Assembly: GCA_022764085.1 (NCBI GenBank)
Contig: JALERP010000076.1
Span: forward strand, 1 to 34,827
DNA: 34,827 nucleotides
Direction of reading: 5' to 3'
Source: Prevotella sp.
GTDB lineage: Bacteria > Bacteroidota > Bacteroidia > Bacteroidales > Bacteroidaceae
The notes under the pieces were generated by a model. It was given only the letters and a program-made list of their open reading frames with translations. It did not search any database and was not told the origin of the DNA. This document shows positions 7,764 through 16,611 of the stretch, one piece after another. The translations under genes were made by a program, and so were the position numbers. Position 1 is the first letter of the stretch; each line of letters begins with the position of its first letter.

Positions 7764-8564
7764 ATTCAACAAAAACGCCCCCGAGGGTGTCTTTCTTTTC
7801 AGCACTTCGAGCTGGAAATCAACACCGGCTACTATGCCGTAGCCGCGCAATACGGTTTCCACCGTCTTTCTTGCAAGCTCGGGATGGTTGTTCTCCTCGC
7901 TCAGGTGGCATAGCCACACATAGCGTAGCGACTCGCTCATATTCTCGGCAATGGCCTTTCCACAGTCGGCATTGCTCAGATGTCCCGTAGCGCTCATTAT
8001 CCTACGCTTGAGGTGAACGGGATAAGGGCCTTTGCTCAGCATCTCCTCGTCGTGGTTGGCCTCAATGACGAGATAGTTTGCACGCGAGATGTAACACTTT
8101 ATCTCGTCGGTAATTTCGCCCGCATCAGTGACGATACAGAACGACACTCCGCCATTCTCTATGAAATATCCCACATTGTCGGCACTGTCGTGGGGCACTC
8201 CAAAGGCAGTAACCTTGAACTCACCCGCCTGAAACGTGTCTCCCTTCTCAATTATGCGCACGAGGTCCTGGCTCACCTTACGCTGAACACAGTAGTTTTT
8301 GTATATACCATGGTGTACGTTTTTGGTGGTATATACAGGAATATTCAACTCATAACTTATACTACCCACACATTTCACATGGTCGGCATGGTCGTGAGTT
8401 ATCAATATGTTGTGTACCGAAGCCATCGATAATCCATAGTCGCGGAACCACTTTTTCAGTGTTCTTATCCCCACTCCTGCGTCAATTATCAGGGTATCGG
8501 TATCAGTATATAGACAGTAGCAGTTACCGCTGCTTCCGCTACCAAATGATATAAATTTCAGCAT
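7761..8564 (-). CDS. MBL-fold metallo-hydrolase, YycJ/WalJ-like
   Basis: 267 residues. The N-terminus FISFGSGSSGNCYCL and the metal-binding motif THDHADH (56-62) are typical of the YycJ/WalJ subgroup of metallo-beta-lactamase-fold proteins; further ligands fall in the FGVPHDS, TDAGE and later histidine blocks. Relatives are thought to be metal-dependent phosphodiesterases, possibly 5'-to-3' exonucleases acting in DNA repair. The function here is inferred only at family level. It has its own promoter at 8584-8615 and precedes the helicase gene on the same strand. Its last two codons, AAT-TAG, coincide with an intergenic heptamer unit. Confidence 0.9.
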   Translation of the reverse strand: MLKFISFGSGSSGNCYCLYTDTDTLIIDAGVGIRTLKKWFRDYGLSMASVHNILITHDHADHVKCVGSISYELNIPVYTTKNVHHGIYKNYCVQRKVSQDLVRIIEKGDTFQAGEFKVTAFGVPHDSADNVGYFIENGGVSFCIVTDAGEITDEIKCYISRANYLVIEANHDEEMLSKGPYPVHLKRRIMSATGHLSNADCGKAIAENMSESLRYVWLCHLSEENNHPELARKTVETVLRGYGIVAGVDFQLEVLKRKTPSGAFLLN

Positions 8565-8583
8565 TTTTTTGTTTTATTTGGTG

Positions 8584-8615
8584 CAAAAGTAACAAAAAAA
8601 AGTGTGACCACCAAA
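8584..8615 (-). promoter_or_regulatory. Promoter of the metallo-hydrolase gene
   Basis: On the minus strand TTTG (8612-8615), 20 bases, then TACTTTTG (8584-8591): a full match to the Bacteroidetes housekeeping promoter, 20 bp before the start codon. Confidence 0.65.
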
Positions 8616-8624
8616 TTATTTCTG

Positions 8625-8632
8625 TATCTTTG
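8625..8632 (+). promoter_or_regulatory. Plus-strand TATCTTTG element without a known gene
   Basis: TATCTTTGC matches the -7 consensus on the plus strand, but both flanking genes are on the minus strand and no good -33 TTTG is seen. It could start a short RNA or an antisense transcript into the 3' end of the Omp85 gene, or it may be chance. Confidence 0.3.
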
Positions 8633-8702
8633 CAAAGGTTTTTGGATAATAAAATAGAGTTTAACATTTATACTAAGGCTGTCAACACCGCCAAACAATA
8701 CA

Positions 8703-10949
8703 TCAGAACGGAAGCCCCACCGCAAAATGGAACGCCAGGTCACGGCTCAGGCGTGGATTGAAGACGGGATAATGCGTAGTGTGCTGCTCGCGGTAGGCAG
8801 GGTTCACTGCCTTCATTCCGAAGTCGAAACGCAGGATGAAGAAGTCGAAGTTGAGCCTCATGCCCAATCCGTAAGCCACGGCAATATCCTTGAGAAAGCG
8901 GCTGAAGCTAAACTGCCCTCCAGGTTGGTCGTTATAGTTTCTCAGAGTCCAAATGTTTCCGGCATCAACGAAGAGTGCGCCCGTGAACTTCCAGAAGAGC
9001 CTTGCCCTGTACTCCATATTCAGGTCGAGCTTCATGTCACCCGTCTGATTGATAAAATCAATAGTTCCGTCCTTGCCGGCAAAGCGTCCCGGGCCGAGTC
9101 CCCTGACCGTCCATCCCCTGACACTGTTTGCCCCTCCCGAGAAATACCGCTTCTCGAAGGGAAGGATGTTACTGTTGCCATAGGGGTATGCAATGCCAAT
9201 CCCTGCATGCAGCACGAGCTGGTTGTCATAGTCGAACTGTATGTATCTCGTGAAGTCGATGTCTGCTTTCACGTATTGTGCATAGGCGATGTCGAAGATT
9301 TTGGTATATCCGTCCTCTTTTTTTCCCACATTACATGTCTTGGCAAAGAAGTCAAGCAAATTGCCTGCCGTCTCCACTGACGCCTTGATTGCGTTTACGC
9401 CGTTGTTATACGCCCATCCCAATCCGAACTTCATGATGAAGAGGTTCTCGTAGTTGTATCTGAGAATGGCATTCCTGTTGGTGTCGTCCTCAAGATAGTC
9501 TTTCCTGAAAGTATCTGAAATCCAGGGCATAAAGACATAGTTGAGGTCGAGCAGGTCTATCCAGTAGCGGTCGTGGTGATTGGTGTAGTTCCACTTGTAC
9601 TTCCATGCCAGCGAGAGCACACGGCGGTGATATTCAGGACGGTTCTGAAGGTCGTACATCAGCGACACTTCCGACGAAGCGTCTGTGCGCTTAATAAACG
9701 GAAGTGAGATAAACGGGGCAATAAACCTCGGGAACTGCAGCTTTGCCTCCACACTGTATTCCAGGAAGTCATGGTTGCTATATCCCTCGAGTCCCGTGAT
9801 GTTCTCGTAAGCCCCTCGCAATTCCATACTAAGCAGTTCACTGCCCCTGAACAGGTTGCGGTGCTGGTATGTCAGCGACGCCGCCGCACCGAGGTCTCCC
9901 GCCGTGTTAGTTCCTTCGGGCTGAAAACTGATTGAGTGTGGCTCGTTGGTGCTCAACTGTATGTTACAGTCCAACGCCTTCGCCTCTGCGTCCTCTACGA
10001 AGGTGATGTTGGTGTATTTTATGGCCTGCAGTCTTCCGAACCTGTTGTAGGTCTTACGCAGGTCATTGGCTGAGTATGGCTTGCCCACAGTGACGAACGT
10101 ATTGTTTCTCAACACATTGCGCCTCAGGCGAATCTTGCTGTCCTCTGGGTCTCCGCTCAAGTAGTTTATACTGCGCACGGTATATACCGGATGAGTCCCC
10201 ACGCTGTCGCGGCTCACGAGGAAACGCCTCAGCACAAGGGTGAGGTCAACCTTCGGCACGCCGGCCACAGTGTCGGCCCTGTAGGTGATATAATCCTTGT
10301 TGAACTTGTAATATCCGTTGTTGACAAGAAAATCCGTAATCCTTTTCCTCTCAGCGTCCAACTTCGCCACGTCAAACCTTCCGCCCGCCTTTAGCACCTC
10401 CACCTCCTTGTCAGCAGCGCGTTGCGAGCCCAACATTCCTCTATGCCTCAGGAGCGAGTCGATACGCTCGTCCTGTATGTCATAATTCAGGCTGTTGACA
10501 GTGTATGCCACACCAGGATGCAGGACATATGTTGCATCCACCACCTTCTTTTTCCTCTGCTTGAGATACATATCCACGGTTCCGCCGAGGTAACCCTCGT
10601 TGTGCAACAGTGCCGCAAGGTCGTTGCAACTCTGCCGCGCCTTCAGGGTGTCATAAATCACAGGAGCCTCACCCATGCGCTGCAAGGTGCGGTTTATCCA
10701 TTTTGTTGTGTCGCGCCCCGCCATCGAATAGATTCCGAGTGGCACCTTCAGAGCCGAGAACCACCTTTGGTTTCCCCTCTGCCTGACGTACGACTTATAC
10801 TTGGATGTGATGACGTCGGGGTAGCCCTCATCTTTCTTCACCTCCACTTTGTCGAGCATAGAGTAACCGTCGGAAACGAACTTTGTTCCCGAACATGAGG
10901 CAAGCAAAACGCCCGCCAACATAATATATATGTATCTTTTAATGCACAT
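8703..10949 (-). CDS. TamL-like BamA/Omp85 outer membrane lipoprotein
   Basis: 748 residues. The N-terminus has a lipoprotein signal with lipobox LLASC and the mature cysteine near residue 19, unlike classical BamA. POTRA-like alpha/beta segments follow to about residue 330, and then a C-terminal 16-strand-type barrel. The Omp85 hallmark loop VRGW (610-613, within SVRGWTVRGLGPG) is present and the protein ends in phenylalanine (FHFAVGLPF). These features match the Bacteroidetes BamA-like lipoproteins called TamL, which work with TamB in outer membrane assembly. No tamB lies in the window. It is divergently transcribed from the SpoU methyltransferase gene, sharing an 82-bp control region. Confidence 0.88.
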   Translation of the reverse strand: MCIKRYIYIMLAGVLLASCSGTKFVSDGYSMLDKVEVKKDEGYPDVITSKYKSYVRQRGNQRWFSALKVPLGIYSMAGRDTTKWINRTLQRMGEAPVIYDTLKARQSCNDLAALLHNEGYLGGTVDMYLKQRKKKVVDATYVLHPGVAYTVNSLNYDIQDERIDSLLRHRGMLGSQRAADKEVEVLKAGGRFDVAKLDAERKRITDFLVNNGYYKFNKDYITYRADTVAGVPKVDLTLVLRRFLVSRDSVGTHPVYTVRSINYLSGDPEDSKIRLRRNVLRNNTFVTVGKPYSANDLRKTYNRFGRLQAIKYTNITFVEDAEAKALDCNIQLSTNEPHSISFQPEGTNTAGDLGAAASLTYQHRNLFRGSELLSMELRGAYENITGLEGYSNHDFLEYSVEAKLQFPRFIAPFISLPFIKRTDASSEVSLMYDLQNRPEYHRRVLSLAWKYKWNYTNHHDRYWIDLLDLNYVFMPWISDTFRKDYLEDDTNRNAILRYNYENLFIMKFGLGWAYNNGVNAIKASVETAGNLLDFFAKTCNVGKKEDGYTKIFDIAYAQYVKADIDFTRYIQFDYDNQLVLHAGIGIAYPYGNSNILPFEKRYFSGGANSVRGWTVRGLGPGRFAGKDGTIDFINQTGDMKLDLNMEYRARLFWKFTGALFVDAGNIWTLRNYNDQPGGQFSFSRFLKDIAVAYGLGMRLNFDFFILRFDFGMKAVNPAYREQHTTHYPVFNPRLSRDLAFHFAVGLPF

Positions 10950-10966
10950 TATTCCAAAATCGCTTG

Positions 10967-10994
10967 CAAAGTTAAAACTTTATTTGTAACTTTG
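10967..10994. promoter_or_regulatory. Divergent promoter pair between tamL-like gene and SpoU gene
   Basis: CAAAGTTA (10967-10974) and TAACTTTG (10987-10994) are a perfect inverted pair. Each is a TAnnTTTG -7 element directed outward. For the plus strand, TTG sits 20 bases upstream of its -7; the minus-strand -33 is less clear. Both genes are probably driven from this 28-bp core. Confidence 0.6.
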
Positions 10995-11031
10995 TGGCAA
11001 AAATGCGAACTTTTTATATATTTTACGAAAA

Positions 11032-11787
11032 ATGATTGGAAAAAACACTATAAAATGGGTTCATTCGCTTGAGATGAAGAAGAATCGCAAGCGTGAACAT
11101 CTGTTTGTGGCTGAAGGGCCCAAGGTGGTGGGAGACCTCTTGGCACACTATCGTCCAAGGGCGGTATTTGCCACTGCGGAATGGAACGGCAGGGCTTCGC
11201 TGCCTTCATACGTGACGCCGGAAACGGTCAGCGACGACGAACTGCGCCGACTCAGCTTCCTGCAACATCCGCAACAGGTGATTGCCGTGCTTGAGATGGA
11301 CGATGATGTGAGTATATCGGTTTCGCCCGAACGCCTCTCCCTTGTGCTCGACGGAGTGCAGGACCCTGGCAACCTCGGCACCATCATCCGCATAGCCGAC
11401 TGGTTTGGCATTGACAATATCGTATGCTCACCCGATACGGCTGACGCTTACAATCCCAAGGTAGTGCAGGCGACGATGGGCAGTCTTGCCCGCGTGAACG
11501 TGAGTTACACTCCTCTCCTACCCTTCCTCACCTCGCTTCCCGCCGACATGCCCATCTATGGCACATTGCTCGACGGCAGTGACATCTATGCCTCGGAACT
11601 GTCGTCACGCGGCATCATCATCATGGGCAACGAGGGCAACGGCATAAGCCAAGAGGTGCGCGCCTTAGTGTCAAAACCTCTGCTCATACCAAACTTCCGC
11701 CAAGGAGGCGACTGCGCCGAGAGTCTAAACGTGGCCGTTGCCACTGCCATCACTTGCGCTGAGTTCTGCCGTAGATTAAACAAGTAG
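11032..11787 (+). CDS. TrmH/SpoU family RNA methyltransferase
   Basis: 251 residues. It is an S-adenosylmethionine-dependent 2'-O-methyltransferase of the SPOUT class acting on tRNA or rRNA. Seen: an N-terminal substrate-binding segment (KKNRKREHLFVAEGPKVV), motif 1 DPGNLGTIIRIADWFGI (111-127), motif 2 IIIMGNEGNGIS (195-206), and motif 3 LLIPNFRQGGDCAESLNVAV (217-236). The last carries extra residues before ESLNVAVA. The target nucleotide cannot be told from sequence. The ATG at 11032 lies 38 bp from a TAACTTTG -7 element. Its 3' end overlaps the convergent permease gene by 38 bp. Confidence 0.92.
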   Translation: MIGKNTIKWVHSLEMKKNRKREHLFVAEGPKVVGDLLAHYRPRAVFATAEWNGRASLPSYVTPETVSDDELRRLSFLQHPQQVIAVLEMDDDVSISVSPERLSLVLDGVQDPGNLGTIIRIADWFGIDNIVCSPDTADAYNPKVVQATMGSLARVNVSYTPLLPFLTSLPADMPIYGTLLDGSDIYASELSSRGIIIMGNEGNGISQEVRALVSKPLLIPNFRQGGDCAESLNVAVATAITCAEFCRRLNK

Positions 11788-12874
11788 TAAGGAAATAGCA
11801 CAGGGCCTGCAGCCATAATGCACCAATGCTTGGCATTATGTCGTGGGCAGTGGCTCCCATCTCGCTGATACGCACGAATCCCTGGATGCCGAAGGTGGAA
11901 GGGAAGAGCCACGACACCGACTGCCACCACCAGGAGATATTGCTTTGAGGCCATGACAATCCCGAGATGAACATGAGCGGAACTGACATGAAGACGACAA
12001 TGAGAATAACGTTCTCGCGGTATCTCACCATGCTCGTCACAGTCATTGCAAAGAATATGCAGGCGATGACAAAGGGCACGAGCAAGGCAATGAGATCCAC
12101 AGGCCTGGCTATCTGCATAAAACTGAATATCTGCGGTATGACGCAAGCCAAATATACTGTCACTACGGCGTATATCATAAAGTAGCACAACGACTTGCCA
12201 AGCATCACCTGAAGGAAGTTTCGGTAGTGCTTGCCGGAAGGATAGAGTCTTCCCCTTCCGTTGCGTTCCCTCGACGTACCCGTAATCATACCTATGCCGA
12301 GAGCCATTGTCTGCTGTATGATGAGCATCAGCACTGCGGGCAGGATAAACGTGCCGTAGCCTTGTGAGGGATTGAACATAGCCACCTCGTCGAATGTCTT
12401 GCCCGCTGATTTCATTTGCAGGCGTGCGTTCATATCTCCGGTGGCAGACATCGTGGTGATGTATATGGCCTTGTAAGCCAACAGCAGGCTCATGTCGCAA
12501 TATACGCTAACGGTAGCTTGTTCCCTGCGCAGCAGTTTACGGTCGAAGTCTGACGGTATGTAGATTATTCCGAAAGCATCCTGACGTGCCATTGCCATTT
12601 GCGCCTCTTGCATATCGGCGGCATATCCCTTAACCTCCACATCAGGCGAAGCGTCAATCTTGCGTGCCAGTTCGCGGCTCATCTTGCTATGACAGTTGTC
12701 CACAACGACTACGGGAACGTCCCTCACCGTCTCATTGTTGTATATCCAGGAGTAGAGCAAAGGATACACCAATGGCACGAGGACAAAGAAGATAAGCACT
12801 CCCTCATCCTTCACCACCGTCCTCATCTCACGCGCCCAAACATAGCACGTATCCGACAGCCAACGTTTTATCAT
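11750..12874 (-). CDS. ABC-2 type transporter permease (YhhJ-like), second of pair
   Basis: About 374 residues. One N-terminal membrane segment (FFVLVPLVYPLLYSWIY) is followed by an extracytoplasmic domain of about 150 residues and then five or six hydrophobic segments: the ABC-2/YhgE-YhhJ architecture. The ATG at 12874 is preferred because the longer frame would need a TTG inside repeat DNA. It is the last gene of the coiled-coil protein-TolC-HlyD-permease-permease row and would form a permease heterodimer with its neighbour. Its 3' end overlaps the convergent methyltransferase gene by 38 bp. The substrate is unknown; drugs or lipids are typical of the family. Confidence 0.88.
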   Translation of the reverse strand: MIKRWLSDTCYVWAREMRTVVKDEGVLIFFVLVPLVYPLLYSWIYNNETVRDVPVVVVDNCHSKMSRELARKIDASPDVEVKGYAADMQEAQMAMARQDAFGIIYIPSDFDRKLLRREQATVSVYCDMSLLLAYKAIYITTMSATGDMNARLQMKSAGKTFDEVAMFNPSQGYGTFILPAVLMLIIQQTMALGIGMITGTSRERNGRGRLYPSGKHYRNFLQVMLGKSLCYFMIYAVVTVYLACVIPQIFSFMQIARPVDLIALLVPFVIACIFFAMTVTSMVRYRENVILIVVFMSVPLMFISGLSWPQSNISWWWQSVSWLFPSTFGIQGFVRISEMGATAHDIMPSIGALWLQALCYFLTTCLIYGRTQRK

Positions 12875-12890
12875 ATACAGACCCCCCAAT

Positions 12891-12940
12891 CCCTAATTCC
12901 TAATCCCTAATTCCTAATTCCTAATTCCTAATTCCTAATT
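12891..12940 (-). repeat. AATTAGG array between the two permease genes
   Basis: Read on the coding (minus) strand, at least six AATTAGG/GATTAGG heptamers in one orientation. The first gives the AAT-TAG stop of the upstream permease. Confidence 0.85.
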
Positions 12941-14086
12941 CAAATACTCTCCCTCAGCCATCGCCTTTTTCAGTCTCCCCATCAATGGCAGGGGAAGCAA
13001 GGCGAAAGCAAGAAGGCAAACTACATGCACCCAACAGTCGGTCAGCGGAAAGCCATTAAACACACCCGTCTGGTAAATCACGAAATAATGCCTCAGCGGG
13101 AACAGCCACGCCAATGCCTTCAGTGCGGGGTCCATAGCCATAATTGGAAAGGCAGTTCCCACCATCGAGAAACTGAGCACCGCCCATAGCGAGCACAAGC
13201 TCATTGACATCCTGACATGCGGCAGTAGCGAGAACATGAAAACACCGAATCCCTCGGCAGCCAGCACTGTAAGCGCTCCCAACAGGAAAATCACCGTCCA
13301 ACTGCCCTGATGGGGGAATCCCATCACACCATATATATAAATAAGGTATATGAACATCATCGTCATGCTCAGAATCATCTGCGGCAACATTTTTCCCGCC
13401 AATGCCACGAAGATATTTCCGCCAGCCGTATCGAGCCATTCCTTTGAGCGATGGAACTTCAGTTCCATACCTATTGAGTAAGCCGTGAATATAAAGATGA
13501 AGAGCAGCATCACTCCCGGCACAAGCATCGGCGAGAGGTATGCGTTATAATCTGTAGATGGGTTGCCCACCCTGTGCAGTTCCACTTTTATGGGCTGCAA
13601 CAGAGTCATTATCTGACTTTCAGGCACACCCATAGCCTGCATCTTGGCCTTTGCCACTGCTGCATATCCAAGCGTGGCAATGGTCTTCAGGTCGCTGAGC
13701 AGAAGTGAGCCGGCAGAAAGGAAGGACATGGTATAATAGAATGATATACCTGGCTGTTTTCCTGTAATCATATTGGCAGAACAGTCGTGCGGGAAATATA
13801 TAAACGCATATATCTCGCCCTTCTGCACTGCCTCGCGGGCGGCGGCCACATCGCTATAATAACCTTTTACACATGTGTTTTGAAAAGCGTCGAGTGAGCG
13901 GACTATCTTCCTCGTAGTCGAGGAGTTGTCGAGGTCAACTACGCCCACAGGCATCTCAGCTGGCTGTCCCTCCCCCATCAGTGACGTAAAGAATATCATC
14001 ACCAACAGCGGGAAAACCACTAAGCAAGCCAAATACAGCCCATTGTGCCGCATAAGCCGCAATTCACGCAGAAAGACACTCCTCAT
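12935..14086 (-). CDS. ABC-2 type transporter permease, first of pair
   Basis: About 383 residues with the same plan as the next gene: a hydrophobic segment at about 17-37 (LYLACLVVFPLLVMIFFTS), a large periplasmic domain with MPVGVVDLDNSSTTRKIV, then C-terminal membrane segments. The ATG at 14086 is chosen over an upstream TTG. The stop AAT-TAG lies in the heptamer array. It lies between the HlyD adaptor and the second permease, so the four genes would make a tripartite efflux pump. No ATP-binding subunit is encoded anywhere in the window. Confidence 0.9.
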   Translation of the reverse strand: MRSVFLRELRLMRHNGLYLACLVVFPLLVMIFFTSLMGEGQPAEMPVGVVDLDNSSTTRKIVRSLDAFQNTCVKGYYSDVAAAREAVQKGEIYAFIYFPHDCSANMITGKQPGISFYYTMSFLSAGSLLLSDLKTIATLGYAAVAKAKMQAMGVPESQIMTLLQPIKVELHRVGNPSTDYNAYLSPMLVPGVMLLFIFIFTAYSIGMELKFHRSKEWLDTAGGNIFVALAGKMLPQMILSMTMMFIYLIYIYGVMGFPHQGSWTVIFLLGALTVLAAEGFGVFMFSLLPHVRMSMSLCSLWAVLSFSMVGTAFPIMAMDPALKALAWLFPLRHYFVIYQTGVFNGFPLTDCWVHVVCLLAFALLPLPLMGRLKKAMAEGEYLN

Positions 14087-14088
14087 CC

Positions 14089-14149
14089 CCAATTCCTAAT
14101 TCCTAATCCCTAATCCCTAATTCCTAATCCCTAATTCCTAATTCCTAAT
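14089..14149 (-). repeat. AATTAGG array between HlyD and permease genes
   Basis: On the minus strand, eight or so AATTAGG/GATTAGG units. The last residues of the HlyD protein (Ile-Arg-Asn) and its TAG stop are encoded by the first units. Confidence 0.85.
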
Positions 14150-15124
14150 TATAACCGACATTCCCGGCCTCAGCCCCTCATATCCCTTCAAAGGTTTAGC
14201 CTTCACCTCAAAGGTCTTGAGGTCATACTGCCCGTTGGCCTTTGTGGCTTTCCATGTGGCATAACTGCCCTGGTCCTTCATGTAATATACCTTGAAGTCC
14301 ATATCCTTGTTGAATGCCGGAACAAAGGTATGTATGGTTTGTCCAACAGCCATGGAGCCAAGCTGGTCCTCGCGCACGTTGAACGAAGCCCACACGTCGT
14401 TCATCAGTGAAATGGTCATAATAGGACTGCCGGTGCCAACAAGTTCGCCCACTTCAGGGAAGACCTCGCTCACCTCGCCGTCGTGTGTTGCCACCTGTAC
14501 CATCTCGTTAACGTATGAGTTAACCTCAGCCACAGCCCCCTTGGCTCTCTTCACCTGTGCAGCTGCAGCCATCTTCTCCTCACGTCGTGCACCGTTACGC
14601 GCCATGTCATACTGGCTCTGTGCAGCCTTCACCTGTGCCTCCATAGCCTTGTAGCTGGCGAAAGCCTCGTCGCGCTTCTGCTCACTCATAACCCCCTCGT
14701 CAAATAGTCTTTGGATGCGGTTGTAGGATTTTTCGGCAATCTCCAGTCCTGCCTTTGTCTGCTGCAGCACCTCGAAGGCAGCTCGTATCTGTTCTTGACG
14801 TGCACCGTTGCGTGCCATCTCGTCCATAGCCGAAGCGGCACTCTCGGCACTTTCCGCCTGCGCCTGCTTGGCCATCACGTCAGGAGCGTCGATAATAACC
14901 AGCGTGTCGCCAGCCTTTACATAGTCGCCCTCCTTGACCCTAATTTCCAATATACGTCCCGGCACCTTGCTTGCTACGCGGTATTCGTTCACTTCCACTT
15001 GCCCCTGCAGCACTTCCTGCTTGTTGCCGAGCGTAAGGAATCCTATTAGCCCCACAACAGCCACGACCGCCGTAAATGCCATCGTGGCGAGTATTATATT
15101 CTTATGCTGTGATTTTTCTGACAT
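14138..15124 (-). CDS. HlyD-family membrane fusion (adaptor) protein
   Basis: About 328 residues from the ATG at 15124 (MSEKSQHK), which leaves a 4-bp gap to the tolC stop; the longer TTG start would overlap it. One membrane anchor (IILATMAFTAVVAVVGLIGF) is followed by a lipoyl half-motif (VASKVPGRILEIRVKEGDYV, AGDTLVII), a long alpha-helical hairpin rich in Ala/Gln/Glu with two near-identical MARNGARQEQ/MARNGARREE segments, and a beta-barrel domain. It links inner membrane permeases to TolC. The C-terminus runs into the repeat array, so its last residues are repeat-derived. Confidence 0.92.
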   Translation of the reverse strand: MSEKSQHKNIILATMAFTAVVAVVGLIGFLTLGNKQEVLQGQVEVNEYRVASKVPGRILEIRVKEGDYVKAGDTLVIIDAPDVMAKQAQAESAESAASAMDEMARNGARQEQIRAAFEVLQQTKAGLEIAEKSYNRIQRLFDEGVMSEQKRDEAFASYKAMEAQVKAAQSQYDMARNGARREEKMAAAAQVKRAKGAVAEVNSYVNEMVQVATHDGEVSEVFPEVGELVGTGSPIMTISLMNDVWASFNVREDQLGSMAVGQTIHTFVPAFNKDMDFKVYYMKDQGSYATWKATKANGQYDLKTFEVKAKPLKGYEGLRPGMSVIIRN

Positions 15125-15128
15125 AATC

Positions 15129-16565
15129 TTATTCGTGTAAAGTACCAAGTGCCTTCTTCAGGTTCACCCGGCTTAGTTTAACATCTATCTCGGCATCTAT
15201 CCTCTGCGACTGAGCCTGCAGCCAAGCAGTCTGTGCCTCCATCACTTCGGTTGACTGCATCACTCCTTCGCGGAATCCCAAGTTAGCACATCTCAAGTTC
15301 TCCTCCGCACGCTTCGTACTGGCATCTGCAAGCCTGAGTTTCTTAGCAGCCTCATTGACTCTGAAGTTACCCTGGCTCACCTGCAGCTCCACTTTCTCGC
15401 GCACGTCATCCAGTTCCAGTTCGGCAATCATCGCCTGGTTCTTGGCTGCCCTCACCTTATACGTAACATCGTTCCAGTTCCATACAGGCACAGTGACCAT
15501 CACACCTATGTTCCATGTTCCTGCAAACCGTCTCTGGAATCCGTTATACACATTAGGGTTGGTAGTCATATATCCTCCAGTGAGCATAACCTTGGGCAGA
15601 TGTCCAGCCTTTGCCACGTTGACAATCTGCTTGCTTATGTCAACCGCATTCTGCAGAACCCTAAGCTCAGGGCGGCTCTCACTGACCATTATATTATGGC
15701 TATCCATATCCGCCTCCATGGCTTCAGCGGCAGTAGCCAGTTCCTTATTATCCTCGTCAGCCAATGTGATATCCTCGTTGACATCCATTCCGCAGAGTTG
15801 GCAAAGCAACATCTTGGCAAGAGCCAGTCCGTTGTCCACCTGCGTGAGAGTCATCTCGGCCTCGTTCACCTTTACGCCCACTTTTAGTCCATCGGCACGC
15901 GTGGCGACCCCCTCGCGTATCATCTTACCTACGTCGCTGTCGAGTTTCCTGACCAGTTCGAGATAACTCTCCGCCAGTCTTTTCTTATGTTTGAGCGACA
16001 CCACTGTCCAGTAGGCTTTGTCAATGTTATATAACGTGGCTTGCCTTGTGGCGTCGGCCGAATTTGAAGCCATATCCTCATTGAGGTCGGCCATTTTGTT
16101 CATGGCAATCAGGCTTCCTCCCATAAACAATGGTTGTGTCAGCATCACCGATGCCGCAAACATGTTGCGGGTGTCGGTGTGGAAGGCATCCACAATTCCC
16201 GCTCCCACTCCGTCGAGCATTCCCGCAAGCGCCGCTCCTATGGGTTGCCCCATCTGTGTCAGCATCTGGTCGGCAAGTGTACCCATATTTCCGATAGCCT
16301 GCTTCTGGTCGTCGCTGAGTATCGATACCTGCTTACTGCTATAGACATACGCACCGGTTGCGTTCAGCTGCGGCAGATATTTGGTACGGGCGGATTTTCT
16401 CATGTTCCGCGCCATATCACGTTTCACCTTTGCCACCCCCATCTGCCTGTTGTTCTTCAGTGCCATCGATCGGCAACTGTCCAACGACAGAATCCTTTGG
16501 GCGCAAGCATCAAGCGAATATGAAATGCCTCCCAATAAGAAAATCAAAGAAAATAATCCTTTCAT
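15129..16565 (-). CDS. TolC-family outer membrane efflux protein
   Basis: 478 residues with a signal peptide (GLFSLIFLLGGISYSLDACA). Two TolC repeats with long helices follow: LDSCRSMALKNNRQMGVAK near the N-terminus and a second helical hairpin ending AEENLRCANLGFREGVM and VKLSRVNLKKALGTL. It forms the outer membrane channel of the pump made with the HlyD and permease genes immediately downstream (4-bp gap to hlyD). The 5' spacer has a heptamer array. Confidence 0.92.
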   Translation of the reverse strand: MKGLFSLIFLLGGISYSLDACAQRILSLDSCRSMALKNNRQMGVAKVKRDMARNMRKSARTKYLPQLNATGAYVYSSKQVSILSDDQKQAIGNMGTLADQMLTQMGQPIGAALAGMLDGVGAGIVDAFHTDTRNMFAASVMLTQPLFMGGSLIAMNKMADLNEDMASNSADATRQATLYNIDKAYWTVVSLKHKKRLAESYLELVRKLDSDVGKMIREGVATRADGLKVGVKVNEAEMTLTQVDNGLALAKMLLCQLCGMDVNEDITLADEDNKELATAAEAMEADMDSHNIMVSESRPELRVLQNAVDISKQIVNVAKAGHLPKVMLTGGYMTTNPNVYNGFQRRFAGTWNIGVMVTVPVWNWNDVTYKVRAAKNQAMIAELELDDVREKVELQVSQGNFRVNEAAKKLRLADASTKRAEENLRCANLGFREGVMQSTEVMEAQTAWLQAQSQRIDAEIDVKLSRVNLKKALGTLHE

Positions 16566-16611
16566 TCCTAATTCCTAATCCCTAATTCCTAATTTCTAAT
16601 TCCTAATTTCT
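16565..16611 (-). repeat. AATTAGG/AAATTAG array upstream of tolC
   Basis: Six units on the coding strand, directly abutting the TGA stop of the coiled-coil gene and the start of tolC. Confidence 0.8.

Noticed and set aside
8727..9380. 217-codon plus-strand ORF
   Set aside because: Antisense to the Omp85 lipoprotein gene, whose barrel motifs in this stretch are clear.
11586..12500. 304-codon minus-strand ORF
   Set aside because: Overlaps the permease gene in another frame; rich in His/Arg/Pro with no domain, typical of a frame shadow.
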